A DNA stretch of 64,000 bases from Verrucolacustris abundans (lineage in GTDB: Bacteria > Verrucomicrobiota > Verrucomicrobiia > Methylacidiphilales > Verrucolacustridaceae): positions 620,001 to 684,000 of the forward strand of contig OZ239145.1 of assembly GCA_965194535.1 (NCBI GenBank), in the 5' to 3' direction. Numbering within the stretch: the stretch's first letter is position 1; the number at the start of each line of letters is the position of its first letter. The notes under the pieces were generated by a model. The model did not search any database and was not told where the DNA came from. It worked only from the letters and a program-made list of their open reading frames with translations. Both the position numbers and the translations under genes were made by a program. Of this stretch, positions 18,525-27,364 are shown one piece after another.

Positions 18525-19744
18525 TCCGAATTATCTTCTGTTTCTTTCTTGGTTGGACTGGATCCTTGCAAGCGCAGCAGGTGTGGGAGATCGTCCGAGT
18601 GGGCAGGGTGGATTATGTTTCACTGGAATCATTCGCCAAGTTTTACGGGTTCAAGATGCCCGAGGAGATTGAACCAAATCGCCCATTTGTGATGAGTTCT
18701 GCTTTCGGAAACCTGACAATGACCTTGGATAGTCGTGAGATGAAGTGGAAGGGCTCGCGCTACTGGTTGAGTCACTCGTTGCGTCGGGAGAGTGATGTCG
18801 TGCTGGTGCCGAGAGTGGATCTGGTTAAAACCTTTGATCCTCTTTTGAGGCCGAATGCCGAGATTGCGAAACGTCCTGTCCAAGGCGTGGTGATCGATCC
18901 AGGGCATGGGGGAGGGGACGAGGGGACTCGCGCAGCGCGAGGGTTGAGTGAGAAAACGGCCAATTTGGATGTGGGCAAGCGTTTGGCCAGATTATTGGAT
19001 GATGCGAATGTGCCTTGGATTCTAACTAGGACGAAAGACCGTTACCTAGATCACGGGGACAGATCCAAATTAGCCACAGATCGTCCTGGGTTCATTTTCG
19101 TTAGCATTCACTTTAATGAAGACTCCAGTCGCTCCTCGGAGGGTTGGGAAACCTATAGCCTTTCGCCCCAGTATGCTCCCTCCACATCGTCGGGGGGAAG
19201 TTTGGTTGGGGATGAGGATCAGATCTGGCCAGGGAACAGTTACGACCATCATAACTTTCTTCTGACTCAAGCGATTCATCGCTCCGCAGTTCTTTCGACT
19301 ACGAATGCGCCCTTTGATCGGGGTGTGAAGAGAGCGCGATTTAAGGTTCTGCGTCTGGCTGGATCTCCCTCAGTTCTTGTGGAGGGGGGATTTATGTCAA
19401 ATCCGAGAGAGGCCAGTCTTATGCGTACGGAGGGGTATCGCCAGCAGGTGGCAGAGTGGATTTTTAAAGGAGTCATGGCATATCGAAAATCGCAAGAGAT
19501 GACACCAAGTCCCTCGAGGTTATCGATTGAGACCAAGGAAAAGACTTCTTCTTCAACCCCGCAGCTCCGTCCTGTTATGAATTTGGAGTCGGTACCTCCA
19601 TTCAAACCTAAAGTGGCGGTTTCAAATCCTGTGGTGTCGACGGGCACGAATGCCCAGAATCCCACTCCTGTGCCACAAACCAATGCAGTTGATGGAGAGG
19701 TGCGGCGGGCGGTTCCCGTTACCCCTGTTAAGAAAGGGAATTAA
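18521..19744 (+). CDS. N-acetylmuramoyl-L-alanine amidase (Amidase_3)
   Basis: A signal peptide (MIRIIFCFFLGWTGSLQAQ) directs export. After an AMIN-like N-terminal region, the catalytic domain begins VVIDPGHGGGDEGTRAARG with the first Zn histidine. SEKTANL carries the Zn glutamate, and FVSIHFNED and VLVEGGFMSNPREASLM complete the zinc amidase signature. It cleaves the lactyl-amide bond between muramic acid and the stem peptide in the periplasm. The last 80 residues are Pro/Thr/Ser-rich with no motif. ATG 18521 overlaps the panC stop; murI follows after 2 bp. Confidence 0.9.
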   Translation: MIRIIFCFFLGWTGSLQAQQVWEIVRVGRVDYVSLESFAKFYGFKMPEEIEPNRPFVMSSAFGNLTMTLDSREMKWKGSRYWLSHSLRRESDVVLVPRVDLVKTFDPLLRPNAEIAKRPVQGVVIDPGHGGGDEGTRAARGLSEKTANLDVGKRLARLLDDANVPWILTRTKDRYLDHGDRSKLATDRPGFIFVSIHFNEDSSRSSEGWETYSLSPQYAPSTSSGGSLVGDEDQIWPGNSYDHHNFLLTQAIHRSAVLSTTNAPFDRGVKRARFKVLRLAGSPSVLVEGGFMSNPREASLMRTEGYRQQVAEWIFKGVMAYRKSQEMTPSPSRLSIETKEKTSSSTPQLRPVMNLESVPPFKPKVAVSNPVVSTGTNAQNPTPVPQTNAVDGEVRRAVPVTPVKKGN

Positions 19745-19746
19745 TT

Positions 19747-20532
19747 ATGCCACTGGGTGTTTTTGATTCAGGGGTGGGAGGTTTGACGGTGGTGCGCGCC
19801 CTACGTGCTGCTTTTCCTAGCCGGGATATTCTGTATGTGGGAGACACGGCCCGAGTTCCATATGGAAATAAGTCGGCAGAGACGGTGACGATGTACAGCC
19901 GGGAGATCATTCACTTTCTCAAGAAGAATGGGGCGGATCGAATTGTGGTGGCTTGCAACACGGCTTCGGCTTTAGCGGTGGAAAAACTGCGTGAGTCGGT
20001 CTCGGTTCCTTTGCATGGGATGATTGAGTCGGGGGTGCAAGCCGCCTTGGCGGTGGCAGGCGGTGGACCTGTAGGAGTGATTGGCACAGCGGCGACAATC
20101 GCAAGCGGGGCCTATCAGACTGCTTTGAGTCAAGTTCGGCCGGATTGGAAAATCTTGGCTCAAGCCACGCCTCTTCTTGCGCCTCTCGTGGAGGAGAGTT
20201 GGTTGGAGGGTGAGGTTACCGAAAAGGTTGTTCGGCGTTATCTCGAACCGATGATGAGGGAGAAAATTCGAGTGCTCGTACTGGCGTGCACTCACTACCC
20301 CCTTCTGAAAGGGGTTCTTAGAAAGGTTTTGGGGCCGGAAGTCGCGTTGGTGGATTCCTCAGAGGCGTGTGCCAAGTCGCTTGAGAGCACGGAGGCAAAA
20401 GTTGTGGAAAAGGGTGAGCTGAAGATTTATCTGACGGACGAGCCTGGGCCGTTTTTTGGAAGGGTTGAAAACTTTCTAGGTTCGGGCTCGGTGGGGTCGA
20501 TTCAGCGGATTGCGCTAGAACCCGTGGTGTAG
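19747..20532 (+). CDS. murI: Glutamate racemase
   Basis: MurI supplies D-glutamate for peptidoglycan. The N-terminus MPLGVFDSGVGGLTVVRALR is the family signature. The two catalytic cysteines are at about residue 70 (VVACNTASALA) and 181 (LVLACTHYPLL). Length 261 aa is normal. It follows the amidase gene by 2 bp, giving a panC-amidase-murI operon that combines CoA and wall synthesis genes. Its stop is 3 bp from the stop of the convergent PDZ gene. Confidence 0.95.
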   Translation: MPLGVFDSGVGGLTVVRALRAAFPSRDILYVGDTARVPYGNKSAETVTMYSREIIHFLKKNGADRIVVACNTASALAVEKLRESVSVPLHGMIESGVQAALAVAGGGPVGVIGTAATIASGAYQTALSQVRPDWKILAQATPLLAPLVEESWLEGEVTEKVVRRYLEPMMREKIRVLVLACTHYPLLKGVLRKVLGPEVALVDSSEACAKSLESTEAKVVEKGELKIYLTDEPGPFFGRVENFLGSGSVGSIQRIALEPVV

Positions 20533-20535
20533 GAG

Positions 20536-21291
20536 TTACTCTTCGAAGCCACTGTTCCAGCTAGGGGGAACGTGGAGAACGAGAGACTCGGTTGCCCCTG
20601 AGGCGCGTCGGACTTTAAACCGGAGGTCAGCCCGTTTTTTGGCGGCGGTTTCGCGTGCGGAGAGGTAGAGGGTGATGAACTCGGACAAATTTTGACCTGC
20701 AGGTTGGCCTGCGATTTCGAGGATCGTGTCGCCCCCGCGGAAGCCGGCTTTGGCTCCGGGGCTTTCTTTGAGGACGGACAAGATTTGTGGGGTTGGGGTT
20801 CCGATGAGGCATAGGCCCTCTGGGAAGTTGGGAATTTCAACAGGGGGGGAGGAGCCGGGGGCGGGTTCGAGAACAAAGCGAAGGTTTTCGGGCGTTGAAA
20901 GTTCGAGAGTTCGGCGGAAGTCGATTGGGTTGGTCCAGATGGTTTGGTAGGCGCGATCCATAACCTTGCGTTCCGTTTCGGTCATCAGTCCTTTGGTGGT
21001 GACCTTGGGGGCGACGCGGGAGAAGGAGTCCTCGTCAACGCCACGGCGTGTTTTCTTTTCTCCTTCGGTCAGGGTGACGGGGCGAAAGATCGTGCGGAGA
21101 ACGGTTCCCGCGGGAAGAATTTTATCTGGGGCTAGGAGGAGATCTTTCGAGAGGACGACGCGATCGTTTTTGACCTCGAGTGGGAAGGATAGACCGAGGG
21201 CGGGCTCCATCTTTGGATCCCATTCTGTGGCAAAGCCTTGGGTAAGAAGTCCAAGGCAGAAAAAGAGAGTGCAAGAAGTTTTAGGAAACAT
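20536..21291 (-). CDS. Secreted PDZ-domain protein
   Basis: A signal peptide (MFPKTSCTLFFCLGLLTQGFA) precedes a region of unknown fold. The PDZ domain lies near the C-terminus, with ILSVLKESPGAKAGFRGGDTILEIAGQPA as the peptide-binding core. No protease domain is present. ATG 21291 is preferred over the upstream start at 21333, because it places the hydrophobic segment at the N-terminus. The gene is divergent from ssrA with about 30 bp between them. A periplasmic scaffold or peptide-binding role is likely; the partner is unknown. Confidence 0.75.
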   Translation of the reverse strand: MFPKTSCTLFFCLGLLTQGFATEWDPKMEPALGLSFPLEVKNDRVVLSKDLLLAPDKILPAGTVLRTIFRPVTLTEGEKKTRRGVDEDSFSRVAPKVTTKGLMTETERKVMDRAYQTIWTNPIDFRRTLELSTPENLRFVLEPAPGSSPPVEIPNFPEGLCLIGTPTPQILSVLKESPGAKAGFRGGDTILEIAGQPAGQNLSEFITLYLSARETAAKKRADLRFKVRRASGATESLVLHVPPSWNSGFEE

Positions 21292-21322
21292 GGGAAAGTT
21301 GTGATATTGTAACAAGATTACC

Positions 21323-21675
21323 GGGGGCGTCACGGTTTCGATTCAAACTGGAAGCGACCTGCGGCAAGCCGAGGGCCCGGATTGGTTGGCCTCGTTAAAA
21401 AGCCGATCCACAAAAATAAAAGCTAACAACGAGTTGGCCCTCGCAGCCTAAAGTGCTGTGACGTTACTCCTCCGACCCCGGCTAGGGGGAAGTGACGTGT
21501 TTGCCGGGTCTGGAAATGGGTGAGCAACCGACCTGTTTCCAGGAACCAACGTGGATGCTACGGAGGACGGGCCAGTGGCAGGGCAACCGGACTCCCGACA
21601 ATCAAGCTGCCAACAAGCTTGTAGATGCGGGTGGTATCTGGTTTGAAGACGTGGGTTCAACTCCCACCGCCTCCA
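21323..21675 (+). ncRNA. ssrA: tmRNA (ssrA)
   Basis: The 5' end GGGGGCGTCACGGTTTCGA is typical of tmRNA. Its first seven bases pair with CGCCTCC at 21668-21674 to make the acceptor stem, with one G-U pair. The T arm is GTGGGTTCAACTCCCAC at 21651-21667. The tag frame starts at GCT 21422 and reads ANNELALAA followed by TAA at 21449-21451, ending in the usual hydrophobic LAA. CCA is not encoded after the discriminator A. The 3' end doubles as the attachment site of the downstream island, which leaves the RNA intact. Confidence 0.95.
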
Positions 21676-21676
21676 T
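21656..21676 (+). repeat. attL: left 21-bp direct repeat in the ssrA 3' end
   Basis: The repeat begins TTCAACTCC in the T loop of the tmRNA and ends CCTCCAT just past the discriminator base. It matches 45330-45350 without mismatch. Because it restores the T-arm 3' half and acceptor strand, ssrA stays functional after integration. Confidence 0.92.
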
Positions 21677-21742
21677 ATTGATTTACATGTATTTACATTA
21701 GTTTTATTGCTTAGTGGGCATTTAGTGGACAGATTCGAGTAT

Positions 21743-22996
21743 ATGGAAGATCCAAAACGGGCATTCCCAGCACATAAAGTGAGTTCAAAAAAGGCAGCTT
21801 ACGGTAAGCCCGAGGTAGTCGGAGACGGTTCGGTTAAGATTCTTATTTATCATGACAAAAACCCGATCCGCTCGGGATACCGGGTCGTTCACTGGCACGG
21901 AAGGCAAAGAGTCAGGAAGTTTTTTGTGGAGTATACCCGGGCCAAAGAAGAAGCGCGCCGCATCGCTGGCAATCTACGTGCAGGCAAGGTACAGGTCGCA
22001 AATACTGACGAGTCGGATCTGCAGGACCTCAACCGGGCCCGCCTCGCGATTGCAGGCCTTGGGGTCAGCTTGGAGCACGCCGCCCGGGAGTACGCCGAAG
22101 CTCACAAGCTAATCGAAGGTAAAAGTGTTTCTGGCTTTGTTCAGACTCATCTGGAGCGGGTGGGTAAACTCAAGGATGCTTCCATGATTGAGGCCGCCCA
22201 CGCCTTGATTGAAGAAAAGAAGGCTCGGGGGAAAGGGAATACATGGATCAAGAGCCTGAGGAATTTCCTGCTGAACTCGGCTCTGAAGAAACTGGAAAAG
22301 CCAATGATTGCGGTGACGGTGGAAGATTTGGAAAACCTTCTTAGGACCTGGAAGGGGAGAACCCGAAACAATAAAATCCGTTTTCTTGTTCAGCTATTCA
22401 ACTACGCCAAGGGCAAATACATCCCGGAGACCGAGAAGTCAGTCGCGCAAAAGCTTCCTTTCGACGTGGAAACGCCTGGAGAGGTTCAGATTTGGACTCC
22501 CGATGAAGCCAAGCGACTTTTGGATAAAGCATTTCCCGAGGAATTACCCTTTTTTGCCATCGCCCTTTTTTCAGGAATCCGAACCTGCGAGATATGTCGG
22601 ATGGATTGGTCACAAGTGCGTACTAATCAGGATCCAGATGAGGCTCATATCGAGGTAAAGGCTGCCGGATCCAAGAAACAGTTGGGTCGCAGGATTGTGC
22701 CAATTCTTCCCGCATTGGCGGCTTATTTAGAAAAGACAGGTGTGCCGAAAAGCGGTCGAATTGTGCCCAATTCAAACATGCAAACCCGGCAGGAACTCTT
22801 GGCCCAAAGAGCGGGGCTGGAGTGGAAGCATAACGGTTGTCGGCACTCTTTTGGCTCTTACCGCATGGCCGATATCAAAAACGTTTATCAGGTGGCTGAG
22901 GAGATGGGGAATTCTCCGGCCATGGTCAAAAAGCATTATTTCCAGGCAGTCACGAAAGCCGAAGCAGGTAGGTTTTGGGCGATGCGTCCAAATTAA
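21743..22996 (+). CDS. Tyrosine recombinase/integrase of the ssrA island
   Basis: The 417-aa protein has an N-terminal arm-binding region, a core-binding helical domain (about 120-240) and a catalytic domain (about 250-417). The first catalytic Arg lies in LFSGIRTCEICRMDW (about 280). The second box is NGCRHSFGSYRM, where Asn stands at the usual first His. The third box has GNS rather than GHS, and the nucleophile is in VKKHYFQAV (about 399). The ATG at 21743 is preferred over a TTG at 21707. It is adjacent to attL and reads away from ssrA, the normal layout for tmRNA-targeting elements. Confidence 0.88.
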   Translation: MEDPKRAFPAHKVSSKKAAYGKPEVVGDGSVKILIYHDKNPIRSGYRVVHWHGRQRVRKFFVEYTRAKEEARRIAGNLRAGKVQVANTDESDLQDLNRARLAIAGLGVSLEHAAREYAEAHKLIEGKSVSGFVQTHLERVGKLKDASMIEAAHALIEEKKARGKGNTWIKSLRNFLLNSALKKLEKPMIAVTVEDLENLLRTWKGRTRNNKIRFLVQLFNYAKGKYIPETEKSVAQKLPFDVETPGEVQIWTPDEAKRLLDKAFPEELPFFAIALFSGIRTCEICRMDWSQVRTNQDPDEAHIEVKAAGSKKQLGRRIVPILPALAAYLEKTGVPKSGRIVPNSNMQTRQELLAQRAGLEWKHNGCRHSFGSYRMADIKNVYQVAEEMGNSPAMVKKHYFQAVTKAEAGRFWAMRPN

Positions 22997-23052
22997 GGCA
23001 AGAGGGAGTGGGGAATATGTGGAATCAATTCGATTTGTTGAAATAAAAACCT

Positions 23053-24297
23053 TTAGGCAACTTTTTTTCTTTTGCGGGATGATGTACTTACGGTTTTTGA
23101 AAGGGTCTCAGGGTCATGACGAAGAATATTTTCAGGGATAGTATCTTGAATCAGGAAAGGATCTGCACCATGACAGGCCAAGGTGCTGCCACGGATGAAA
23201 TGCATGCGGAATCTCACTTCCGTGAAATCTGCTCGGGCTTTTTCTTTCTGCTGTTCGAGAAGCTGCATGCACATCTCTGCCATGGCATCAAAGTCGGGCA
23301 ACATTCCGGTCGTCTGATTGGTGGGATCACCCTCTATCGGAGCCGACCCGATGGAGACAATGCCAATGTCCTCTGGAACTCGGATGCCCGCGGTGTGAGC
23401 GGCTCGAACCATAGCCATGGCCCTGCCCAAGGATCCGGCGACCACGGCAGTTGGGCCGAGGTGTTTCGTGGTTTTCAAAATATCCTGGAGGTGGGTCGTG
23501 ACTGAAGGCAAATGGTTGTTATTCACGGCTTGCGATAAACGGATCAGCGGCTCGTCTACTTCCAGTCCGTTTTCACGCATAGCTTGGACATATCCTTGGC
23601 GGTGAATTTCAGTTTGTCTGGGGTCTGGTTCAATGCTGTCTTCAGAAAATAGGACTCGGCGATGACCATAACGAATGACTCGAGTAGTGAGTTCGTAGTA
23701 CGCTTCCTGAATGTCCGCGCAAACTTTGGGCGCTCCTGTTTCAAAAGGTGGCAGAAGAAATACCACTGGAATGCTACCCTCGGTATCACCAAAGCGAATT
23801 GGCATTCGCCATGGAGTTAAGGAGATGATGCCCAGCACATCCTCACCAAACAACTGGCCACGTCGGTTAATTTCAGAGGCGGCAAGGTGAACGGGTAGAA
23901 CTTTTGTTTCAGGCACGAGATTGCGTTTTTTGGCTGTTTGTAGGATGACATGCTGATACCAGAGCGTGAGGGGATCGTCTGTTTGTTCTGGAGAAATCAG
24001 GACCCCCACTTTTCCTGATGCAGAAGACGCTTGGGGATGACGGGATTTAAGGAAAGTGCCTCGGTACCCCAAAGCTTTGACGTATCCTTCACGTTTCAGG
24101 CGGTCATAGGCTGTCTGAATGGTTTTGGTTCCAAAATCGAGTTCTTTTGCAAGTTGGATAACTCCGGGAAGGCGTTCGTTTATCTGCCAACGTCCTAACT
24201 CGATTTCACCGACCAAAATATCATAAAGCTGCTCGGAGAAATTGAGCAGGTGGTGGGGAACTAAATTCTTTCCAAAAAGCGTGCGTGCTTTGCCCAT
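23053..24297 (-). CDS. GntR-HTH/LacI-sensor hybrid transcription regulator (AraR-like)
   Basis: The N-terminal winged helix of GntR type (about 18-85) contains LYDILVGEIELGRWQINERLPG and TKTIQTAYDRLKREGYV. The rest is a periplasmic-binding-protein-like sugar sensor (VGVLISPEQTDDPLTLWYQ; GTP-less PBP fold; VPEDIGIVSIGSAPIEGDP), as in Bacillus AraR. Such hybrids repress sugar genes until a sugar binds. It is the last gene after GH65 and pgmB on the minus strand, but the 72-bp gap upstream holds its own promoter-like sequence and two GTGTATA elements. It is one of two sugar regulators on the island. Confidence 0.85.
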   Translation of the reverse strand: MGKARTLFGKNLVPHHLLNFSEQLYDILVGEIELGRWQINERLPGVIQLAKELDFGTKTIQTAYDRLKREGYVKALGYRGTFLKSRHPQASSASGKVGVLISPEQTDDPLTLWYQHVILQTAKKRNLVPETKVLPVHLAASEINRRGQLFGEDVLGIISLTPWRMPIRFGDTEGSIPVVFLLPPFETGAPKVCADIQEAYYELTTRVIRYGHRRVLFSEDSIEPDPRQTEIHRQGYVQAMRENGLEVDEPLIRLSQAVNNNHLPSVTTHLQDILKTTKHLGPTAVVAGSLGRAMAMVRAAHTAGIRVPEDIGIVSIGSAPIEGDPTNQTTGMLPDFDAMAEMCMQLLEQQKEKARADFTEVRFRMHFIRGSTLACHGADPFLIQDTIPENILRHDPETLSKTVSTSSRKRKKVA

Positions 24298-24306
24298 CTA
24301 TGGAAA

Positions 24307-24334
24307 CTATACACGAAAATCTTCTTATATACAC
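24307..24334 (-). promoter_or_regulatory. Paired GTGTATA elements upstream of the hybrid regulator
   Basis: On the minus strand, GTGTATAT (24327-24334) and GTGTATAG (24307-24314) are 20 bp apart, about two helical turns, within the gap before the regulator start at 24297. GTGTATAG also occurs at the promoters of the genes starting at 33817 and 41284. The pattern fits an autoregulatory operator; binding is inferred. Confidence 0.45.
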
Positions 24335-24369
24335 CCCGAAACGGATGCGGTTTGAAACTGGGGATTAAG

Positions 24370-25011
24370 CTACTTAAGTAACTGGCCTAAAACAACTTGA
24401 GATAGATCCTTCGCGCGGAAAGTCGCTTTTGCAAGGGACGATGCAGAGCCGACGGCAAGTACTTTCATACCCGCGGCCAATCCTGCGTCTACTCCTGCTT
24501 CTGCGTCTTCAACTACTAGGCAATTTGTTGGGCGGATAGAAATTAAGGAAGCTGCCAGCAAAAAAACCTCCGGGTCAGGCTTCGATCTTTTGATATTCGT
24601 TCCGTCTGCAACAGCTTCGAAGGCTTGGCTTAAGCCGAGTTTATGAAGGATAGGGACAGCGTTTTTACTGGAAGATCCAATGGCCACTCGAATGCCGTGT
24701 CGTTGGAGGCTATCCAGAAAATGTAGAACTCCAGGAAGGATGTGTGAGGGCGAGAGATTCTTTAAAAGATCTCGATAGTAGGAATTTTTCCTTTCAGCCA
24801 TGTTTTCCTTGGCTTCTGGGGAAAAGCTTTTTGGGCTTTGCTTTAAGATAATCTCGAGTGACTCCATTCGACTCACCCCCTTCAGTTGCTCGTTGTCTTT
24901 TTCTGTGAAAGGGATTTCTTCCTCATGAGCCAGCCGTTGCCAAGCTTGGAAGTGGTATTCGTCGGTTGAGACGATCACCCCGTCGAGATCAAAAATGACG
25001 GCCTGAATCAT
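24370..25011 (-). CDS. pgmB: Beta-phosphoglucomutase
   Basis: The HAD-superfamily enzyme converts beta-glucose 1-phosphate to glucose 6-phosphate. The nucleophile motif is VIFDLDGVIVSTDEYHFQAWQRLA, whose cap residues match beta-PGM. IGSSSKNA carries the motif-II serine, followed by KPDPEVFL and VVEDAEAGVDAGLAAGM. Length 213 aa is standard. It overlaps the GH65 gene by 4 bp, the usual pairing with inverting disaccharide phosphorylases, whose product is its substrate. Confidence 0.93.
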   Translation of the reverse strand: MIQAVIFDLDGVIVSTDEYHFQAWQRLAHEEEIPFTEKDNEQLKGVSRMESLEIILKQSPKSFSPEAKENMAERKNSYYRDLLKNLSPSHILPGVLHFLDSLQRHGIRVAIGSSSKNAVPILHKLGLSQAFEAVADGTNIKRSKPDPEVFLLAASLISIRPTNCLVVEDAEAGVDAGLAAGMKVLAVGSASSLAKATFRAKDLSQVVLGQLLK

Positions 25012-27305
25012 TTCTGTAACCGCCTACGGGCAGGAGTCTGTTTTTTGTTCGAGATGGAGATGATTGCGTCGTCAACAAGGGCATGTTTTTCCCCGCCGAT
25101 CACCACATGTGCCGGTCCAATGCCCTCACTGCCATCGACCTTAATTTTGCAGCCAGATGAGGTGGCTTGAATATTGAGGCGGTATCCACGATAAAAAACT
25201 TGGAGTGTGAGAGACTTCCAGGCCGTGGGCAGATTTGGATTTAAGGTCAGGCAACCGTGCGGATGTAGTCGGGCTCCCAGAAATCCATAAAACACCGTTT
25301 GCCACGTACCACCGAGTGCGGCGGCATGGAGACCATCCGATGTCGCATTCTTCAAATTGTCCAAATCCAGGCCTGCAGCCTTCAGAAAGTATTCATAAGC
25401 TTGGCGGTTTCGCCCGATTCGGACGGCTAGAATGGCATGGGTGTTGTAGCTGAGGGAGGAGTAGTGAAGTGTCATTGGTTCGTAAAAATCGTAGGCCTCC
25501 CGCAACTGGTCGGTGGTGAAATCTTCCTGTAGAAGAAACATAGCCAAAATAATGTCCGCCTGTTTGACGACACGATGCGTATGGCGCTTGGCATAGGCCT
25601 CCTCCACGCCCAGTCCCTCGAATTTCATGGGTTTTTTACGCAACAAAAACTCGTCTTGGAGCGGAATCTCCGTGCCGGGGACCTTGGGTATGGAAATGCG
25701 TTCTGCGACCTCACGCCACTGCTCATGTTCATGCGTGGTATACTTTAGGCGTTTCAAAAGAAGTTCGGTTTGCGTTTTGTTTTCCAGTCGTGAAGTTTCA
25801 ATCCATTGGACGGCTAGGCGGAGGTGGTGGCGCGCCATCAGGGAGACGTAGCCGTTGTCCCGCCCATGTTTGTCTAATTCGTCTGGACCCACAGTGTTCG
25901 GCAGGTGGTACACCCCCTGAGAGTCAGGTTTCAATTTTGAAACCCAGAACCTTGCGCCTTCAATCAGGATCTCCAGTCCTTTTTCTTTTATATAACTCAC
26001 ATCCCCGGTTGCCCGAACGTAGAGATCAATGGCGTAGGCAAGATCGGCCGTTTGATGCCAAAGATAGTCTCCAATGTCCCACGGTCCCTGCTCAGATCCG
26101 TCCTGTGAGTCGGTCATCCAGGGGAAGCACGCACCCTTAGCCTTGAGGTAGGCGGCGTTCTTGCGGGCACCAGGAAGCGTGTGATAGCGGAAGGATAGAA
26201 GATTTTCCGCTACCTCGGGATGACTGTGCAGATATTGGGGCATGAGGAAGATCTCGCTGTCCCAGTAGTAGAGGCCGTGATAGCGGTTGTATGCGTAGGC
26301 TCTGGCGGGAATGCTCATCATGTCGGTGTGAAAAGGTGCCATCTGGAGCATGCTGAAAGTACCGTATCGAAGATAAGCCTGATCCCGCGACGGACCCTTG
26401 ATTGAAAGATCGCTGCTTTTCCACCGGTGACTCCAAACTTGAGTTGATTCCTCCAAAGCAGATTCATATCCGCCATGGATTGCATCTCGTGCCACTTCGA
26501 GAGCAAGGGATGTGACTTCGCTAGCATTCTCAACGTCCCTTGAGCTAGCCACGCTCACAGCCCTCGAAACGGAACTGAACGTTCCCTTGCGAAGTTCGAG
26601 AGAAACCCTTTGACTCAGAATATTAGAAATATCCGTTACCGGTTTTCCGTCCTGAGTAGCGGCGGCGACAGCCACACGATGGCCAGTGCCGATTGTTTGT
26701 GACGAGAGCAGGGAGGGCGCGCCTTGACGATGATCGACTTTGATCTTTTCAAGAAGCTGTTGCCGCAGATGTGGCTTACTGCGATCCCCGCAGCGGAACA
26801 TGGTGGGAATGTTTCCGTCGAGTTCATAAGTCAGCGATGCATTGCCACTCCAATTCTCTGGGCTCAAGTCGATTTTTTGCATGGCTAGGTGCGGAATTGT
26901 GGCACTGAGGAATCTCCGGGATGAGATTTTGGTCACCTTTCCAGTAGGGCTTTTCCATTTCAGTTCACGGACTAGCTCCCCACTTTTCATGGAGAGGCTG
27001 CGTCGGTACGAGAGGAGCTTGCCTTGATCCAGTCTGAAAGTTTCCCCTCCTAGCTCTATATGGCAGGCGAAGATCTCGGGAAGGGTAATCATGCAAAGCA
27101 TGGGCCACGGATAGTCGACCCTGATCTGAGTGACAGCCTCGCGGTTAATTTGAGCGAAGACTCCTGCCAAGTATCCTTCTCGGTGGGTGGATAGCCCTGG
27201 AGTAGCCTCTTCGTGGTAACCACGAACGCCGAAATAGCCATTCGACTGCGTGAAGATGGTCTCGAAGTAAATGCTCCGGGTAGGGTCCCAGCCCTCTTGT
27301 ATCAA
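25008..27305 (-). CDS. GH65 disaccharide phosphorylase (nigerose/kojibiose/maltose type)
   Basis: The protein has the three-part GH65 layout: N-terminal beta-sandwich (FTQSNGYFGVRGYHEE), (alpha/alpha)6 barrel and C-terminal beta domain. YYWDSEIFLMPQYL (about 347-360) and the general acid Glu476 in TVGPDELDKH are conserved, and HYSSLSYNTHAILAVR supplies the phosphate site. There is no signal peptide, so it acts in the cytoplasm, releasing beta-glucose 1-phosphate for the overlapping pgmB. Given the island's alpha-1,3-glucanases, nigerose is the likeliest substrate. Family-like sequence (PPWYTHGDGW) continues in frame upstream of the TTG at 27305 to about 27368, where the only candidate start is ATA; see findings. 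Confidence 0.9.
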   Translation of the reverse strand: MIQEGWDPTRSIYFETIFTQSNGYFGVRGYHEEATPGLSTHREGYLAGVFAQINREAVTQIRVDYPWPMLCMITLPEIFACHIELGGETFRLDQGKLLSYRRSLSMKSGELVRELKWKSPTGKVTKISSRRFLSATIPHLAMQKIDLSPENWSGNASLTYELDGNIPTMFRCGDRSKPHLRQQLLEKIKVDHRQGAPSLLSSQTIGTGHRVAVAAATQDGKPVTDISNILSQRVSLELRKGTFSSVSRAVSVASSRDVENASEVTSLALEVARDAIHGGYESALEESTQVWSHRWKSSDLSIKGPSRDQAYLRYGTFSMLQMAPFHTDMMSIPARAYAYNRYHGLYYWDSEIFLMPQYLHSHPEVAENLLSFRYHTLPGARKNAAYLKAKGACFPWMTDSQDGSEQGPWDIGDYLWHQTADLAYAIDLYVRATGDVSYIKEKGLEILIEGARFWVSKLKPDSQGVYHLPNTVGPDELDKHGRDNGYVSLMARHHLRLAVQWIETSRLENKTQTELLLKRLKYTTHEHEQWREVAERISIPKVPGTEIPLQDEFLLRKKPMKFEGLGVEEAYAKRHTHRVVKQADIILAMFLLQEDFTTDQLREAYDFYEPMTLHYSSLSYNTHAILAVRIGRNRQAYEYFLKAAGLDLDNLKNATSDGLHAAALGGTWQTVFYGFLGARLHPHGCLTLNPNLPTAWKSLTLQVFYRGYRLNIQATSSGCKIKVDGSEGIGPAHVVIGGEKHALVDDAIISISNKKQTPARRRLQK

Positions 27306-27364
27306 GGTCCATCCATCCCCATGAGTGTACCAAGGGGGTTGATTCTTGGAGGGGGAGGACGTTT